In this document: positions 9,536 to 23,662 of the stretch, piece after piece
How positions within the stretch are numbered: the first letter of the stretch is position 1
Layout of the letters: each line of letters opens with the position of its first letter
Origin: Pseudomonas iranensis
GTDB taxonomy: Bacteria; Pseudomonadota; Gammaproteobacteria; Pseudomonadales; Pseudomonadaceae
Assembly (NCBI RefSeq): GCF_014268585.2
Contig: NZ_CP077092.1
Coordinates: forward strand, 4,030,001 to 4,094,000
Direction: 5' to 3'
DNA length: 64,000 nt
Translations under genes and position numbers: made by a program
The notes under the pieces: generated by a model
Told to the model about the DNA's origin: nothing
The model's database searches: none
What the model saw: only the letters and a program-made list of their open reading frames with translations

Positions 9536-12250
9536 ATGGCCACTATCCACGTAGACGGCAAAGCGCTCGAAGTCGACGGGGCAGACAACCTGTTACAGGC
9601 ATGTCTGTCGCTGGGCCTCGACATTCCATATTTCTGCTGGCACCCCGCGCTTGGTAGCGTCGGGGCCTGCCGCCAGTGCGCGGTCAAGCAGTACACCGAC
9701 GAGAACGACACCCGTGGTCGTATCGTCATGTCCTGCATGACCCCCGCCACCGACAACACCTGGATCTCCATCGACGATGAAGAATCCAAGGCGTTCCGCG
9801 CCAGTGTTGTCGAATGGCTGATGACCAACCACCCGCACGACTGCCCGGTGTGCGAGGAAGGCGGTCACTGCCACTTGCAAGACATGACAGTGATGACCGG
9901 CCACAACGAGCGCCGTTATCGCTTCAGCAAACGCACCCACCAGAACCAGCAACTCGGCCCGTTCATTTCCCACGAAATGAACCGCTGCATCGCTTGCTAC
10001 CGCTGCGTGCGTTTCTACAAGGACTACGCCGGCGGCACCGACCTCGGTGTGTTTGGCGCCCACGACAACGTGTACTTCGGTCGCGTTGAAGACGGCACCC
10101 TCGAAAGCGAGTTCTCCGGCAACCTCACCGAGGTCTGCCCGACCGGTGTGTTCACCGACAAGACTCACTCCGAGCGCTACAACCGCAAGTGGGACATGCA
10201 GTTCGCGCCAAGCATCTGCCATGGCTGCTCGAGCGGTTGCAACATTTCCCCGGGCGAGCGTTACGGTGAACTGCGTCGCATCGAAAACCGCTTCAACGGT
10301 TCGGTGAACCAGTACTTCCTCTGCGACCGTGGCCGTTTCGGTTATGGCTACGTCAACCGCACCGACCGTCCACGTCAGCCGCTGCTGGCCGACGGCACCA
10401 AGCTGAGCCTTGACGCTGCGCTGGACAAAGCCGCCGACCTGCTGCGCGGGCGCAACATCGTCGGCATCGGTTCGCCGCGTGCCAGCCTCGAAAGCAACTA
10501 CGCGTTGCGCGAGCTGGTCGGCGCCGAGCATTTCTACTCGGGCATTGAGGCTTCCGAGCTGGAGCGCATCCGTCTGGTCCTGCAGGTGCTGAACGACAGC
10601 CCGCTGCCAGTGCCGAACATGCGCGACATCGAAGACCACGACGCGATTTTCGTCCTCGGCGAAGACCTGACCCAGACCGCTGCGCGTATGGCGCTGGCCC
10701 TGCGTCAGTCGGTCAAGGGCAAGGCTGAAGACATGGCCGAAGCCATGCGCGTACAGCCTTGGCTCGACGCGGCGGTGAAGAACATCGGCCAGCACGCGCT
10801 GAACCCGTTGTTCATCGCCAGCCTCGCCGAAACCAAGCTCGACGACGTTGCCGAAGAGTGCGTGCACGCCGCTCCGGATGATCTGGCGCGCATCGGTTTT
10901 GCCGTTGCTCACGCACTGGATGCCAGCGCCCCGGCCGTTGAAGGTCTGGACGCCGAAGCCCTGGAACTGGCGCAGCGCATCGCCGATGCCCTGCTCGCCG
11001 CCAAGCGTCCGCTGATCATCGCCGGTACTTCGCTGGGCTCCAAAGCCCTGATCGAAGCTGCCGCGAACATCGCCAAGGCCCTTAAGCTGCGCGAGAAGAA
11101 CGGTTCGATCAGCCTGATCGTGCCGGAAGCCAACAGCCTCGGTCTGGCCATGCTCGGTGGCGAATCGGTCGACGCCGCGCTGCAAGCGGTCATCGATGGC
11201 AAGGCCGACGCTATCGTCGTGCTGGAAAACGATCTGTACACCCGCACTGCCAACGCCAAGGTCGATGCTGCGCTGAACGCTGCAAAAGTGGTGATCGTTG
11301 CTGACCATCAGAAAACCGCCACCACTGATCGCGCGCACCTGGTTCTGCCAGCGGCGAGCTTCGCCGAGGGCGACGGTACGCTGGTCAGCCAGGAAGGCCG
11401 CGCCCAGCGCTTCTTCCAGGTTTTCGATCCGCAATACATGGATGCGAGCATTCTGGTGCACGAAGGCTGGCGCTGGCTGCACGCCCTGCGCGCGACCCTG
11501 CTGAACCAGCCGATCGACTGGACGCAACTCGACCATGTCACCGCCGCCGTTGCCTCGAGCACTGCGCAACTGGCACGTATCGTCGATGCTGCACCGTCGG
11601 CGGCTTTCCGCATCAAGGGTCTGAAACTGGCCCGTGAGCCGCTGCGTTATTCCGGTCGCACCGCCATGCGCGCCGATATCAGCGTTCACGAACCACGCAC
11701 CCCGCAAGACCAGGACACCGCGTTCGCCTTCTCCATGGAAGGTTACTCGGGCTCCGCCGAACCTCGTCAGCAGGTGCCATTCGCATGGTCGCCGGGCTGG
11801 AACTCGCCACAAGCATGGAACAAGTTCCAGGACGAAGTCGGTGGTCATCTGCGCGCTGGCGACCCGGGCACACGCCTGATCGAAAGCACCGGTGATTCGC
11901 TGAACTGGTTCGCCGCTGCGCCGCGTGCGTTCAACCCGGCGCCGGGTACCTGGCAAGCCGTGCCGTTCTTCCACCTGTTCGGCAGTGAAGAAAACTCTTC
12001 GAAAGCCGCCCCGGTACAGGAACGCATTCCGGCACCTTACGTCGCGCTGGCGAAATCCGAAGCGGACCGCCTCGGCGTCAACGACGGTGCCCTGCTGAGC
12101 CTGAACGTGGCCGGTCAGACATTGCGTCTGCCGCTGCGCATCAATGAAGAACTGGGCGCCGGTCTGGTGGCATTGCCTGCGGGCATCGCCGGCATTCCAC
12201 CGGCATTCGCCGGCGTGTCCGTCGACGGTCTGCAGGAGGCAGCGCAATGA
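9536..12250 (+). CDS. nuoG: NADH-quinone oxidoreductase subunit G
   Basis: Largest peripheral-arm subunit (904 residues), carrying the chain of Fe-S clusters from NuoF towards NuoI. The N-terminus has the [2Fe-2S] ferredoxin fold ([17 protein letters not shown]). Next come the His-Cys [4Fe-4S] domain ([16 protein letters not shown]) and the [13 protein letters not shown] cluster. CHGCSSGCN is the motif for the extra N7 cluster found in E. coli-type NuoG. The rest is a molybdopterin-oxidoreductase-like domain that has lost its cofactor role. It overlaps nuoH by four bases. Confidence 0.98.
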   Translation: MATIHVDGKALEVDGADNLLQACLSLGLDIPYFCWHPALGSVGACRQCAVKQYTDENDTRGRIVMSCMTPATDNTWISIDDEESKAFRASVVEWLMTNHPHDCPVCEEGGHCHLQDMTVMTGHNERRYRFSKRTHQNQQLGPFISHEMNRCIACYRCVRFYKDYAGGTDLGVFGAHDNVYFGRVEDGTLESEFSGNLTEVCPTGVFTDKTHSERYNRKWDMQFAPSICHGCSSGCNISPGERYGELRRIENRFNGSVNQYFLCDRGRFGYGYVNRTDRPRQPLLADGTKLSLDAALDKAADLLRGRNIVGIGSPRASLESNYALRELVGAEHFYSGIEASELERIRLVLQVLNDSPLPVPNMRDIEDHDAIFVLGEDLTQTAARMALALRQSVKGKAEDMAEAMRVQPWLDAAVKNIGQHALNPLFIASLAETKLDDVAEECVHAAPDDLARIGFAVAHALDASAPAVEGLDAEALELAQRIADALLAAKRPLIIAGTSLGSKALIEAAANIAKALKLREKNGSISLIVPEANSLGLAMLGGESVDAALQAVIDGKADAIVVLENDLYTRTANAKVDAALNAAKVVIVADHQKTATTDRAHLVLPAASFAEGDGTLVSQEGRAQRFFQVFDPQYMDASILVHEGWRWLHALRATLLNQPIDWTQLDHVTAAVASSTAQLARIVDAAPSAAFRIKGLKLAREPLRYSGRTAMRADISVHEPRTPQDQDTAFAFSMEGYSGSAEPRQQVPFAWSPGWNSPQAWNKFQDEVGGHLRAGDPGTRLIESTGDSLNWFAAAPRAFNPAPGTWQAVPFFHLFGSEENSSKAAPVQERIPAPYVALAKSEADRLGVNDGALLSLNVAGQTLRLPLRINEELGAGLVALPAGIAGIPPAFAGVSVDGLQEAAQ

Positions 12251-13254
12251 CCTGGTTCACCCCTGAAGTGATCGATGTGATCCTGACGGTCATCAAAGCC
12301 ATCGTGATCCTGCTGGCCGTAGTGGTTGCAGGCGCCTTGCTCAGCTTTGTCGAACGTCGCCTGCTGGGCTGGTGGCAGGACCGTTACGGTCCGAACCGCG
12401 TTGGCCCGTTCGGCATGTTCCAGATCGCCGCCGACATGCTGAAGATGTTCTTCAAGGAAGACTGGACGCCGCCGTTTGCCGACAAGGTGATCTTCACCCT
12501 GGCGCCGGTGGTGGCCATGTCCGCCCTGCTGATCGCCTTTGCGATCATCCCGATCACCCCGACCTGGGGCGTGGCGGATCTGAACATCGGCCTGCTGTTC
12601 TTCTTCGCCATGGCCGGTCTGTCGGTCTACGCGGTGCTGTTCGCCGGCTGGTCGAGCAACAACAAGTTCGCCCTGCTCGGCAGCTTGCGTGCCTCGGCGC
12701 AGACCGTGTCCTACGAAGTGTTCATGGGCCTGGCCCTGATGGGCATCGTGGTTCAGGTCGGCTCGTTCAACATGCGCGACATCGTCGAGTACCAGGCGCA
12801 GAACCTGTGGTTCATCATTCCGCAGTTCTTCGGCTTCTGTACCTTCTTCATCGCTGGCGTCGCCGTGACTCACCGTCACCCGTTCGACCAGCCGGAAGCG
12901 GAACAGGAACTGGCCGACGGTTACCACATTGAATACGCCGGTATGAAATGGGGCATGTTCTTCGTCGGTGAATACATCGGCATCATCCTGATCTCGGCGC
13001 TGCTGGTCACCCTGTTCTTCGGTGGCTGGCATGGTCCGTTCGGCATCCTGCCGCAACTGTCCTTCGTCTGGTTCGCACTGAAGACCGCGTTCTTCATCAT
13101 GCTGTTCATCCTGCTGCGCGCTTCCATCCCGCGTCCGCGTTATGACCAGGTGATGGATTTCAGCTGGAAATTCTGCCTGCCACTGACCCTGATCAATTTG
13201 CTGGTGACCGCTGCGGTTGTGTTGATGAACACGCCTGCGGTTGCGGTTCAGTGA
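12247..13254 (+). CDS. nuoH: NADH-quinone oxidoreductase subunit H
   Basis: Membrane subunit (335 residues, about eight helices) joining the peripheral and membrane arms and forming the mouth of the quinone channel. Conserved loop [19 protein letters not shown] lies near residues 37-55. The acidic cytoplasmic loop [21 protein letters not shown] carries the Glu residues of the E-channel. ATGA overlap with nuoG; nuoI follows after 11 bases. Confidence 0.97.
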   Translation: MTWFTPEVIDVILTVIKAIVILLAVVVAGALLSFVERRLLGWWQDRYGPNRVGPFGMFQIAADMLKMFFKEDWTPPFADKVIFTLAPVVAMSALLIAFAIIPITPTWGVADLNIGLLFFFAMAGLSVYAVLFAGWSSNNKFALLGSLRASAQTVSYEVFMGLALMGIVVQVGSFNMRDIVEYQAQNLWFIIPQFFGFCTFFIAGVAVTHRHPFDQPEAEQELADGYHIEYAGMKWGMFFVGEYIGIILISALLVTLFFGGWHGPFGILPQLSFVWFALKTAFFIMLFILLRASIPRPRYDQVMDFSWKFCLPLTLINLLVTAAVVLMNTPAVAVQ

Positions 13255-13265
13255 GGATTTGACCC

Positions 13266-13814
13266 ATGTTCAAATATATTGGCGACATCGTTAAGGGTAC
13301 CGGTACCCAGTTGCGCAGCCTGGTCATGGTCTTCGGCCATGGCTTTCGCAAGCGCGACACCCTGCAATACCCCGAGGAGCAGGTCTACCTGCCGCCGCGT
13401 TACCGTGGCCGCATCGTCCTGACCCGCGACCCCGATGGCGAAGAACGCTGCGTAGCCTGCAACCTGTGCGCCGTGGCCTGCCCGGTGGGTTGCATCTCTC
13501 TGCAGAAAGCGGAAACCGAAGACGGTCGCTGGTACCCGGACTTCTTCCGGATCAACTTCTCGCGCTGCATTTTCTGCGGTCTCTGCGAGGAAGCCTGCCC
13601 GACCACCGCGATCCAGCTGACCCCGGATTTCGAGATGGCCGAGTTCAAACGTCAGGACCTGGTGTACGAGAAAGAAGATCTTTTGATCTCCGGCCCCGGC
13701 AAAAACCCTGATTACAACTTCTATCGTGTTGCAGGTATGGCAATCGCTGGCAAGCCGAAAGGCGCTGCGCAGAACGAAGCCGAACCGATCAACGTGAAGA
13801 GCTTGCTGCCTTAA
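13266..13814 (+). CDS. nuoI: NADH-quinone oxidoreductase subunit I
   Basis: Ferredoxin-like subunit (182 residues) holding [4Fe-4S] clusters N6a and N6b. Two canonical CxxCxxCxxxC motifs are visible: [15 protein letters not shown] and [15 protein letters not shown]. It links NuoG to NuoB in the electron path. The start ATG has GAGG about ten bases upstream (TGAGGATTTGACCC). Confidence 0.97.
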   Translation: MFKYIGDIVKGTGTQLRSLVMVFGHGFRKRDTLQYPEEQVYLPPRYRGRIVLTRDPDGEERCVACNLCAVACPVGCISLQKAETEDGRWYPDFFRINFSRCIFCGLCEEACPTTAIQLTPDFEMAEFKRQDLVYEKEDLLISGPGKNPDYNFYRVAGMAIAGKPKGAAQNEAEPINVKSLLP

Positions 13815-13823
13815 GGAAGAACG

Positions 13824-14324
13824 ATGGAATTCGCTTTCTATTTCGCATCGGGTATTGCTGTGGTGTCCACGCTGCGTGTGGTCACCAACACCAACCCTGT
13901 GCATGCCCTGCTCTACCTGATCATCTCGTTGATCGCCGTGGCCATGACCTTCTTCGCCCTCGGCGCGCCGTTCGCCGGTGTGCTGGAAGTAATCGCCTAC
14001 GCCGGCGCCATCATGGTGCTGTTCGTGTTCGTGGTGATGATGCTCAACCTCGGTCCCGCCTCGGTGCAGCAGGAACGCACCTGGCTCAAGCCCGGCATCT
14101 GGGCAGGACCGGTGATTCTTGCCGCGCTGCTGCTGGCCGAACTGCTGTATGTGCTGTTCGCTCACCAGAGCGGCCAGGCCATCGGCCACACCACCGTAGA
14201 CGCGAAAGCCGTGGGCATCAGCCTGTTCGGCCCGTACCTGCTGGTGGTCGAACTCGCCTCGATGCTGCTGCTCGCCGCAGCCGTCACGGCGTTCCATTTG
14301 GGCCGTAACGAGGCGAAGGAGTAA
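13824..14324 (+). CDS. nuoJ: NADH-quinone oxidoreductase subunit J
   Basis: Membrane subunit of 166 residues with about five helices. The third helix contains the conserved VIAYAGAIMVLFVFVVMML, known in complex I for a pi-bulge linked to activity. Good Shine-Dalgarno sequence AAGGAAG seven bases before the ATG. Three bases separate its stop from nuoK. Confidence 0.96.
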   Translation: MEFAFYFASGIAVVSTLRVVTNTNPVHALLYLIISLIAVAMTFFALGAPFAGVLEVIAYAGAIMVLFVFVVMMLNLGPASVQQERTWLKPGIWAGPVILAALLLAELLYVLFAHQSGQAIGHTTVDAKAVGISLFGPYLLVVELASMLLLAAAVTAFHLGRNEAKE

Positions 14325-14327
14325 GAC

Positions 14328-14632
14328 ATGCCTGCTATCCCTCTCGAACATGGTTTAGCCGTTGCCGGCATCCTGTTCTGCCTTGGTCTGGTCGGCCTGA
14401 TGGTCCGCCGCAACATTTTGTTCGTGTTGATGAGTCTGGAAGTGATGATGAACGCCTCTGCCCTGGCCTTCATCGTCGCGGGCGCCCGCTGGGCGCAGCC
14501 GGATGGACAGATCATGTTCATCCTGGTGATCAGCCTTGCAGCGGCCGAGGCCAGTATTGGTCTGGCGATCCTGCTGCAACTGTATCGCCGCTTCCACACG
14601 CTCGATATCGACGCTGCCAGTGAGATGCGCGG

Positions 14633-14636
<4 letters not shown>
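14328..14636 (+). CDS. nuoK: NADH-quinone oxidoreductase subunit K
   Basis: Small three-helix membrane subunit (102 residues), an MrpC homologue. The conserved helix [16 protein letters not shown] carries the first buried Glu of the proton path, and [17 protein letters not shown] carries the second. It overlaps nuoL by four bases. Confidence 0.96.
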
Positions 14637-16486
<1,850 letters not shown>

Positions 16487-16487
16487 T

Positions 16488-16529
16488 ATGAACCTTGCGA
16501 ATTTGCGAAAGGAAACGAGCCCGTCATGA
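16488..16529 (+). other. Possible 13-codon upstream ORF coupled to nuoM
   Basis: Directly after the nuoL stop, an ATG at 16488 opens a 13-residue frame ([13 protein letters not shown]). Its TGA stop overlaps the nuoM ATG as ATGA. It has no clear ribosome site of its own, but the reading of nuoL ends one base before it. It could pass ribosomes from nuoL to nuoM, or be chance. Confidence 0.25.
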
Positions 16530-18058
16530 TTCTGCCTTGGCTAATCCTGATCCCCTTCATCGGCGGCCTGCTGTGCTGGATGGGTGAGCGCTTCGGCGCT
16601 ACCCTCCCGCGCTGGATTGCGCTGTTGACCATGACCCTGGAACTCGCGCTCGGCCTCTGGCTGTGGGCCCACGGTGACTATTCATTCGCACCGGCGCCGG
16701 GCGCCGATCCGACCTGGGCGCTTGAGTTCAAGCATGTCTGGATCCAGCGTTTCGGCATCAACGTGCACCTGGCCCTCGACGGCCTGTCGCTGTTGATGAT
16801 TCTGCTGACCGGCCTGCTGGGTATCCTCTCGGTACTCTGCTCGTGGAAAGAGATTCAACGTCACGTTGGCTTCTTCCACCTCAACCTGATGTGGATCCTG
16901 GGCGGTGTGGTCGGCGTATTCCTCGCCCTCGACCTGTTCATGTTCTTCTTCTTCTGGGAAATGATGCTGGTGCCGATGTACTTCCTCATCGCGCTCTGGG
17001 GTCACAGTTCTTCGGACGGCAAGAAAACCCGGATCTACGCAGCGACCAAGTTCTTCATCTTCACTCAGGCGTCCGGCCTGATCATGCTGGTGGCGATCCT
17101 CGGTCTGGTGCTGGTCAACTTCAACAACACCGGCGTGATCACCTTCAACTACGCCGACCTGTTGAAAACCAAGATGTCGATGACCACCGAGTACATTCTG
17201 ATGCTCGGCTTCTTCATCGCCTTCGCGGTCAAGCTGCCCGTCGTACCGTTCCACTCCTGGCTGCCTGATGCTCACGCCCAGGCACCGACTGCCGGTTCCG
17301 TCGACCTCGCCGGTATCCTGCTGAAAACTGCGGCCTACGGTCTGCTGCGTTTCGCCCTGCCGCTGTTCCCGAACGCTTCGGCCGAGTTCGCGCCGATCGC
17401 CATGACCCTCGGTCTGATCGGGATCTTCTACGGCGCGTTCCTGGCGTTCGCACAAACCGACATCAAGCGTCTGATTGCCTTCTCTTCCGTTTCCCACATG
17501 GGCTTCGTGTTGATCGGCATCTACTCCGGCAGCCAACTGGCGCTGCAAGGTGCAGTGATCCAGATGCTGGCGCACGGTCTGTCGGCAGCGGCGCTGTTTA
17601 TCCTCAGCGGTCAGTTGTACGAGCGTCTGCATACGCGTGACATGCGTGAGATGGGCGGTCTGTGGTCGCGTATCGCTTACCTGCCGGCGATCAGCCTGTT
17701 CTTCGCGGCGGCGTCGCTGGGCTTGCCGGGCACCGGTAACTTTGTCGGCGAATTCCTGATCCTGATCGGCTCCTTCGCCAGCGCTCCATGGGTCACGGCG
17801 ATTGCCACTTCCGGTCTGGTGTTCGGTTCGGTCTACTCGCTGATCATGATCCACCGTGCCTACTTCGGCCCGTCGAAATCCGACGCGGTGTTGCACGGCA
17901 TGGATGCGCGCGAACTGATCATGGTGCTCGGTCTGGCGGTATTGCTGATTTACCTCGGCGTCTACCCGCAACCGTTCCTCGACACCTCTGCCGCCACCAT
18001 GCATGGCGTGCAGCAGTGGCTCGGCACCGCCTTCTCTCAACTCGCTTCGGCCCGGTAA
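16526..18058 (+). CDS. nuoM: NADH-quinone oxidoreductase subunit M
   Basis: Second antiporter-like proton-pumping subunit (510 residues, about 14 helices). The [20 protein letters not shown] helix holds the conserved Glu, and the broken-helix centre reads [31 protein letters not shown] lies upstream of the ATG at slightly long spacing (about 12 bases), which makes coupling to upstream translation plausible. Confidence 0.97.
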   Translation: MILPWLILIPFIGGLLCWMGERFGATLPRWIALLTMTLELALGLWLWAHGDYSFAPAPGADPTWALEFKHVWIQRFGINVHLALDGLSLLMILLTGLLGILSVLCSWKEIQRHVGFFHLNLMWILGGVVGVFLALDLFMFFFFWEMMLVPMYFLIALWGHSSSDGKKTRIYAATKFFIFTQASGLIMLVAILGLVLVNFNNTGVITFNYADLLKTKMSMTTEYILMLGFFIAFAVKLPVVPFHSWLPDAHAQAPTAGSVDLAGILLKTAAYGLLRFALPLFPNASAEFAPIAMTLGLIGIFYGAFLAFAQTDIKRLIAFSSVSHMGFVLIGIYSGSQLALQGAVIQMLAHGLSAAALFILSGQLYERLHTRDMREMGGLWSRIAYLPAISLFFAAASLGLPGTGNFVGEFLILIGSFASAPWVTAIATSGLVFGSVYSLIMIHRAYFGPSKSDAVLHGMDARELIMVLGLAVLLIYLGVYPQPFLDTSAATMHGVQQWLGTAFSQLASAR

Positions 18059-18065
18059 GAGCGCT

Positions 18066-19529
18066 ATGGAATTCACGATTCAACACTTTATTGCGCTTGC
18101 GCCACTGTTGATCACCAGCCTCACCATTATCGTGGTGATGCTGGCAATCGCCTGGCGCCGCAACCACTCGCAGACCTTCCTGATTTCGGTGGCGGGTCTG
18201 AACCTGGCCCTGCTGTCGATCCTGCCTGCGTTGAAAGTCGCGCCTCTGGCCGTGACCCCGTTGCTGCAGATCGACGCGTTTGCCTGCCTGTACATGGCGA
18301 TGATCCTGGTCGCCACCCTCGCCTGCGTCACCCTCGCCCACGCCTATCTCGGTGATGGCGGTTCGGGTTACCCGGGCAACCGCGAAGAACTGTACCTGCT
18401 GATCCTGATGGCCGCCGCCGGTGGTCTGGTGCTGGTCAGCGCGCAACACCTGGCCGGGTTGTTCATCGGTCTGGAACTGCTCTCGGTACCTGTCTACGGT
18501 CTGGTGGCTTACGCCTTCTTCAACAAGCGTTCGCTGGAAGCCGGCATCAAGTACATGGTGCTGTCGGCCGCCGGTTCCGCGTTCCTGCTGTTCGGTATGG
18601 CGCTGCTCTACGCCGACGCCGGTTCGCTGAGCTTCGTCGGCATCGGTCAGGCCCTGGCTGCAACCGGCCTGCCAAGCCCGCTGGCGCAACTGGGCCTGGG
18701 CATGATGCTGATCGGTCTGGCGTTCAAGCTGTCGCTGGTACCGTTCCACCTGTGGACGCCGGACGTCTACGAAGGTGCTCCGGCACCGGTGGCGGCGTTC
18801 CTCGCTACCGCTTCGAAGGTCGCAGTGTTTGCGGTGATGGTGCGTCTGTTCCAGCTCTCCCCTGCTGCCAGCAGTGGTGTGCTGAGCGATGTGCTGAGCG
18901 TGATCGCGGTCGCCTCGATCCTGTTCGGTAACCTGCTGGCCCTGACCCAGAGCAACCTCAAGCGTCTGCTCGGTTACTCGTCGATTGCGCACTTCGGCTA
19001 TCTGCTGATCGCGCTGGTGGCGAGCAAGGGTCTGGCGGTGGAAGCCATCGGCGTCTATCTGGTCACCTACGTGATCACCAGCCTCGGCGCGTTCGGCGTG
19101 ATCACCCTGATGTCGTCGCCGTACAACGGCCGCGACGCTGACGCGCTGTACGAGTACCGCGGCCTGTTCTGGCGCCGTCCGTACCTGACCGCCGTGCTGA
19201 CCGTGATGATGCTGTCCCTGGCCGGCATCCCGCTGACCGCCGGCTTCATCGGCAAGTTCTACATCATCGCCAGCGGCGTCGAAACGCGTCAGTGGTGGCT
19301 GGTCGGCGCACTGGTACTGGGCAGCGCCATCGGCGTCTTCTACTACCTGCGCGTGATGGTCACCCTGTACCTGATCGAGCCTAACCTGCGTCGCCACGAC
19401 GCCCAGCTGCACTGGGAACAGAAGGCAGGCGGCGTAATGCTGCTGGCCATCGCCCTGGTCGCATTCTTCCTGGGCGTGTACCCGCAACCGTTGCTGGTGC
19501 TGGTACAGCAGGCGGGTCTGGCGGGCTGA
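18066..19529 (+). CDS. nuoN: NADH-quinone oxidoreductase subunit N
   Basis: Third antiporter-like subunit, last gene of the operon. ATG 18066, seven bases after the nuoM stop, gives 487 residues and the natural start [15 protein letters not shown]. An upstream in-frame ATG lies inside nuoM and was rejected. Landmarks: [18 protein letters not shown] with the conserved Glu, and the broken-helix segment [21 protein letters not shown] strong terminator follows 27 bases after the stop. Confidence 0.97.
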   Translation: MEFTIQHFIALAPLLITSLTIIVVMLAIAWRRNHSQTFLISVAGLNLALLSILPALKVAPLAVTPLLQIDAFACLYMAMILVATLACVTLAHAYLGDGGSGYPGNREELYLLILMAAAGGLVLVSAQHLAGLFIGLELLSVPVYGLVAYAFFNKRSLEAGIKYMVLSAAGSAFLLFGMALLYADAGSLSFVGIGQALAATGLPSPLAQLGLGMMLIGLAFKLSLVPFHLWTPDVYEGAPAPVAAFLATASKVAVFAVMVRLFQLSPAASSGVLSDVLSVIAVASILFGNLLALTQSNLKRLLGYSSIAHFGYLLIALVASKGLAVEAIGVYLVTYVITSLGAFGVITLMSSPYNGRDADALYEYRGLFWRRPYLTAVLTVMMLSLAGIPLTAGFIGKFYIIASGVETRQWWLVGALVLGSAIGVFYYLRVMVTLYLIEPNLRRHDAQLHWEQKAGGVMLLAIALVAFFLGVYPQPLLVLVQQAGLAG

Positions 19530-19555
19530 TTGCTCGGCTGATCTGGCTGGAATGG

Positions 19556-19582
19556 AAACGGCACCTTCGGGTGCCGTTTTTT
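19556..19582 (+). terminator. Rho-independent terminator of the nuo operon
   Basis: Ten-bp stem AAACGGCACC / GGTGCCGTTT closed by a stable TTCG tetraloop and followed by a T-run (19577-19582). A convergent terminator for the minus-strand transporter operon, with almost the same stem, lies 280 bases further on. Confidence 0.93.
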
Positions 19583-19623
19583 GTTTGTAGCAGAAGTCGA
19601 TATCGCCGGCGTTTGTGCAAGCG

Positions 19624-19853
19624 TCATCGCGGGCAAGCCCGCTCCCACAGGTGTGTGTGTCGCTCATAGCATCCGGGTGCATCGCACACCCAGCAGGAGT
19701 GAACCTGCTCGCGATGGCGTCCTACAAGTCGACGGATATGCTAACCGACCCTCCGCTTTCGCGAGCAGGCTCGCTCCCACAGGGATCTCGGGTGCCACCA
19801 ATTTTGAGTAGCACCGCTCCAATGTGGGAGCGAGCCTGCTCGCGAAAGCGGCA
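19624..19853. repeat. Cluster of REP elements between convergent operons
   Basis: At least four REP half-elements: a CGGGCAAGCCCGCTCCCACAG variant at about 19625-19650, a degenerate copy near 19692-19717, and an inverted pair of the main family at 19752-19852. They fill the gap between the nuo terminator and the terminator of the transporter operon. No gene is seen in the 383-base gap. Confidence 0.85.
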
Positions 19854-19864
19854 GATCAGGCAGC

Positions 19865-19892
19865 AAAAAAAACGGCACCTTCCGGTGCCGTT
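19865..19892 (-). terminator. Rho-independent terminator of the transporter operon
   Basis: On the minus strand, the stem AACGGCACC / GGTGCCGTT (9 bp) with a four-base loop is followed by eight T residues. It lies 20 bases after the stop of the substrate-binding protein gene. Confidence 0.93.
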
Positions 19893-19912
19893 CGCTTCTC
19901 ACATTTCCAACA

Positions 19913-21655
<1,743 letters not shown>

Positions 21656-21702
21656 AGAGACCTCCTGTTTAAGTTGTGGAGCCGCGTTGCCGAACGATTC
21701 GA

Positions 21703-21975
21703 CTAGCCCCAACGCATCACAGCCAACAGCCACACCAGGGACAACGCGGACGCCACCCAGATGCTCCAGTCGGTGACGCCGATTACCAGCAAATGCAGGT
21801 AGGCGCTGCCGAGAAGACCGATAAACAAGCGATCGCCACGGGTGGTGGCAATCGGCAGAAACCCGCGCCGCAGAATGCTCGGCGAGCGCAATTCCCAGGT
21901 GGTCATGCCCACCAGAATCAGACCGATGCCGATGAAGAACGCGGCGGTCGGTGTCGTCCAGCTCATCCATTCCAT
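21703..21975 (-). CDS. DUF2160 small membrane protein (GlpU-like)
   Basis: A 90-residue protein with two to three hydrophobic segments (AAFFIGIGLILVGM, LHLLVIGVTDWSIWVASALSLVWLLAVM) and the family core WELRSPSILRRGFLPIATTRGDR. DUF2160 proteins occur in this type of ABC operon, but their role is unknown. Two ATGs stand side by side; the second (21975) is at better distance from GAGGAG. It sits ten bases after the second permease gene and about 50 bases before the binding-protein gene. Confidence 0.85.
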   Translation of the reverse strand: MEWMSWTTPTAAFFIGIGLILVGMTTWELRSPSILRRGFLPIATTRGDRLFIGLLGSAYLHLLVIGVTDWSIWVASALSLVWLLAVMRWG

Positions 21976-21985
21976 CATCAGCTCC

Positions 21986-22786
21986 TCAGACTCGACCGAG
22001 GGCAAAGCCCTTGGCCACGTGGTTGCGTACAAACCAGATCACCAGCATGCCCGGCAGGATGGTCAACACCCCCGCCGCTGCCAGCACGCCCCAATCGATC
22101 CCCGACGCCGACACCGTGCGCGTCATCACCGCCGCAATCGGCTTGGCGTTGACCGAGGTCAGCGTGCGCGCCAGCAGCAGCTCGACCCAGGAAAACATGA
22201 AGCAGAAAAACGCCGTGACGCCGATACCGGAACCGATCAACGGGATGAAAATCTTCACGAAAAACTTGGGGAAACTGTAGCCGTCGATGTAGGCCGTTTC
22301 GTCGATCTCCTTGGGCACGCCGGACATGAAACCTTCGAGAATCCACACCGCCAGCGGCACGTTGAACAGGCAGTGCGCCAAAGCCACGGCGATATGCGTG
22401 TCGAAAAGGCCGATCGACGAATACAACTGGAAGAACGGCAGCAAGAACACCGCCGGCGGCGCCATGCGATTGGTCAGCAGCCAGAAGAACAGATGCTTGT
22501 CGCCGAGGAAACGATAGCGTGAAAACGCGTAAGCCGCCGGTAACGCCACGCTCAGGGAAATCACCGTGTTGAGGCTGACGTAATACAGCGAGTTCAAGTA
22601 GCCGGTGTACCAGCTCGGATCAGTGAAGATCACCTTGTAGTTCGCCAGCGTGAAATCCTGTGGGAAAAGCGTCAGGCCGCCGAGGATTTCGGTGTTGCTC
22701 TTGAACGACATGTTCAGCAGCCAGTAGATCGGCACCAGCAGGAACAGGATGTACACCAGCAATGGAATAAGCTTTTTCTTGCTCAT
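21986..22786 (-). CDS. ABC transporter permease (GlpQ-like)
   Basis: Inner-membrane permease of the MalG type, 266 residues, six predicted helices. The EAA loop that docks to an ATPase is visible as EIDETAYIDGYSFPKFFVKIFIPLIGSGI (about residues 159-187). The start MSKKKLIPLLVYILFLLVPIYWLL is typical of this family. Nine bases separate it from the upstream permease gene. Confidence 0.93.
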   Translation of the reverse strand: MSKKKLIPLLVYILFLLVPIYWLLNMSFKSNTEILGGLTLFPQDFTLANYKVIFTDPSWYTGYLNSLYYVSLNTVISLSVALPAAYAFSRYRFLGDKHLFFWLLTNRMAPPAVFLLPFFQLYSSIGLFDTHIAVALAHCLFNVPLAVWILEGFMSGVPKEIDETAYIDGYSFPKFFVKIFIPLIGSGIGVTAFFCFMFSWVELLLARTLTSVNAKPIAAVMTRTVSASGIDWGVLAAAGVLTILPGMLVIWFVRNHVAKGFALGRV

Positions 22787-22795
22787 GGCCGGGCC

Positions 22796-23662
22796 TCAGC
22801 GGTTGGCGTCGGAGTGCGTCATGGCGGTATAGAACAGCCACGACACCAACAGGATGATCAGGAAGTACACCAGCGAAAACGCCGCCGCCGGACCGAGGTC
22901 GAATTGCCCTACAGCCATCTGCGTCAACGTCTGACTCAAGAAGGTCGTGGCATTGCCCGGCCCGCCGCCGGTGAGCACGAACGGCTCGGTGTAGATCATG
23001 AAACTGTCCATGAAGCGCAGCATCACCGCGATCAGCAACACGCTTTTCAACTTGGGCAATTGAATGTGGCGGAACACCGCCCAGGCCGAGGCGCGATCAA
23101 TGCGCGCGGCCTGGTAATAGACGTCGGGAATCGCCCGCAGGCCGGAGAAACACAGCAGCGCGACCAGCGAAGTCCAGTGCCAGACGTCCATCACCAGCAC
23201 CGTCACCCAGGCGTCCATGGTGTTGGCCGCGTAGTTGTAGCTGATGCCCATCGCGTTGAGGCTGGAACCGAGCAGGCCGATGTCGGCGCGGCCGAAGATC
23301 TGCCAGATGGTGCCGACCACGTTCCACGGAATCAGCAACGGAATCGCCAGAATGATCAGCACCACCGAGGACCAGCGACCCTTGGTCGGCATGGTCAGCG
23401 CGACGGCGATGCCCAGCGGGATTTCAATCAGCAGCACGCACGCCGAATAGATGAACTGGCGCAGCAGCGAGTCGTGCAAACGCGGATCGAGCAGCACTTG
23501 CTTGTACCAGTCCGCGCCAACGAAGTAGCGGCTGGACTGGTCGAAGATGTCCTGCACCGAATAGTTGACAACGGTCATCATCGGGATCACCGCACTGAAC
23601 GCCACCAGCAGGAACACCGGCAACACCAGCCACCAAGCCTTGTTGTTCTGCACTTTGTTCAT
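22796..23662 (-). CDS. ABC transporter permease (GlpP-like)
   Basis: Inner-membrane permease of the MalF type, 288 residues. The EAA-like loop reads YYQAARIDRASAWAVFRHIQLPKLKSV (about residues 192-218), and the C-terminus MIYTEPFVLTGGGPGNAT is typical of sugar permeases. Its ATG overlaps the stop of the upstream ATPase gene by four bases. It should form the heterodimeric channel with the GlpQ-like permease. Confidence 0.93.
   Translation of the reverse strand: MNKVQNNKAWWLVLPVFLLVAFSAVIPMMTVVNYSVQDIFDQSSRYFVGADWYKQVLLDPRLHDSLLRQFIYSACVLLIEIPLGIAVALTMPTKGRWSSVVLIILAIPLLIPWNVVGTIWQIFGRADIGLLGSSLNAMGISYNYAANTMDAWVTVLVMDVWHWTSLVALLCFSGLRAIPDVYYQAARIDRASAWAVFRHIQLPKLKSVLLIAVMLRFMDSFMIYTEPFVLTGGGPGNATTFLSQTLTQMAVGQFDLGPAAAFSLVYFLIILLVSWLFYTAMTHSDANR

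Noticed and set aside
9593..12247. An 884-codon open frame antisense to nuoG, and similar long antisense frames opposite nuoCD, nuoL, nuoN, aceA, glnS and tamB
   Set aside because: They mirror strongly coding genes in GC-rich DNA, have no ribosome sites or recognisable domains, and show the biased composition of shadow frames.
21656..21970. N-terminal extension of the binding protein by 105 residues
   Set aside because: The ATG at 21655 has a perfect AGGAGG site and begins a classical signal peptide; the upstream part overlaps the DUF2160 gene in another frame.
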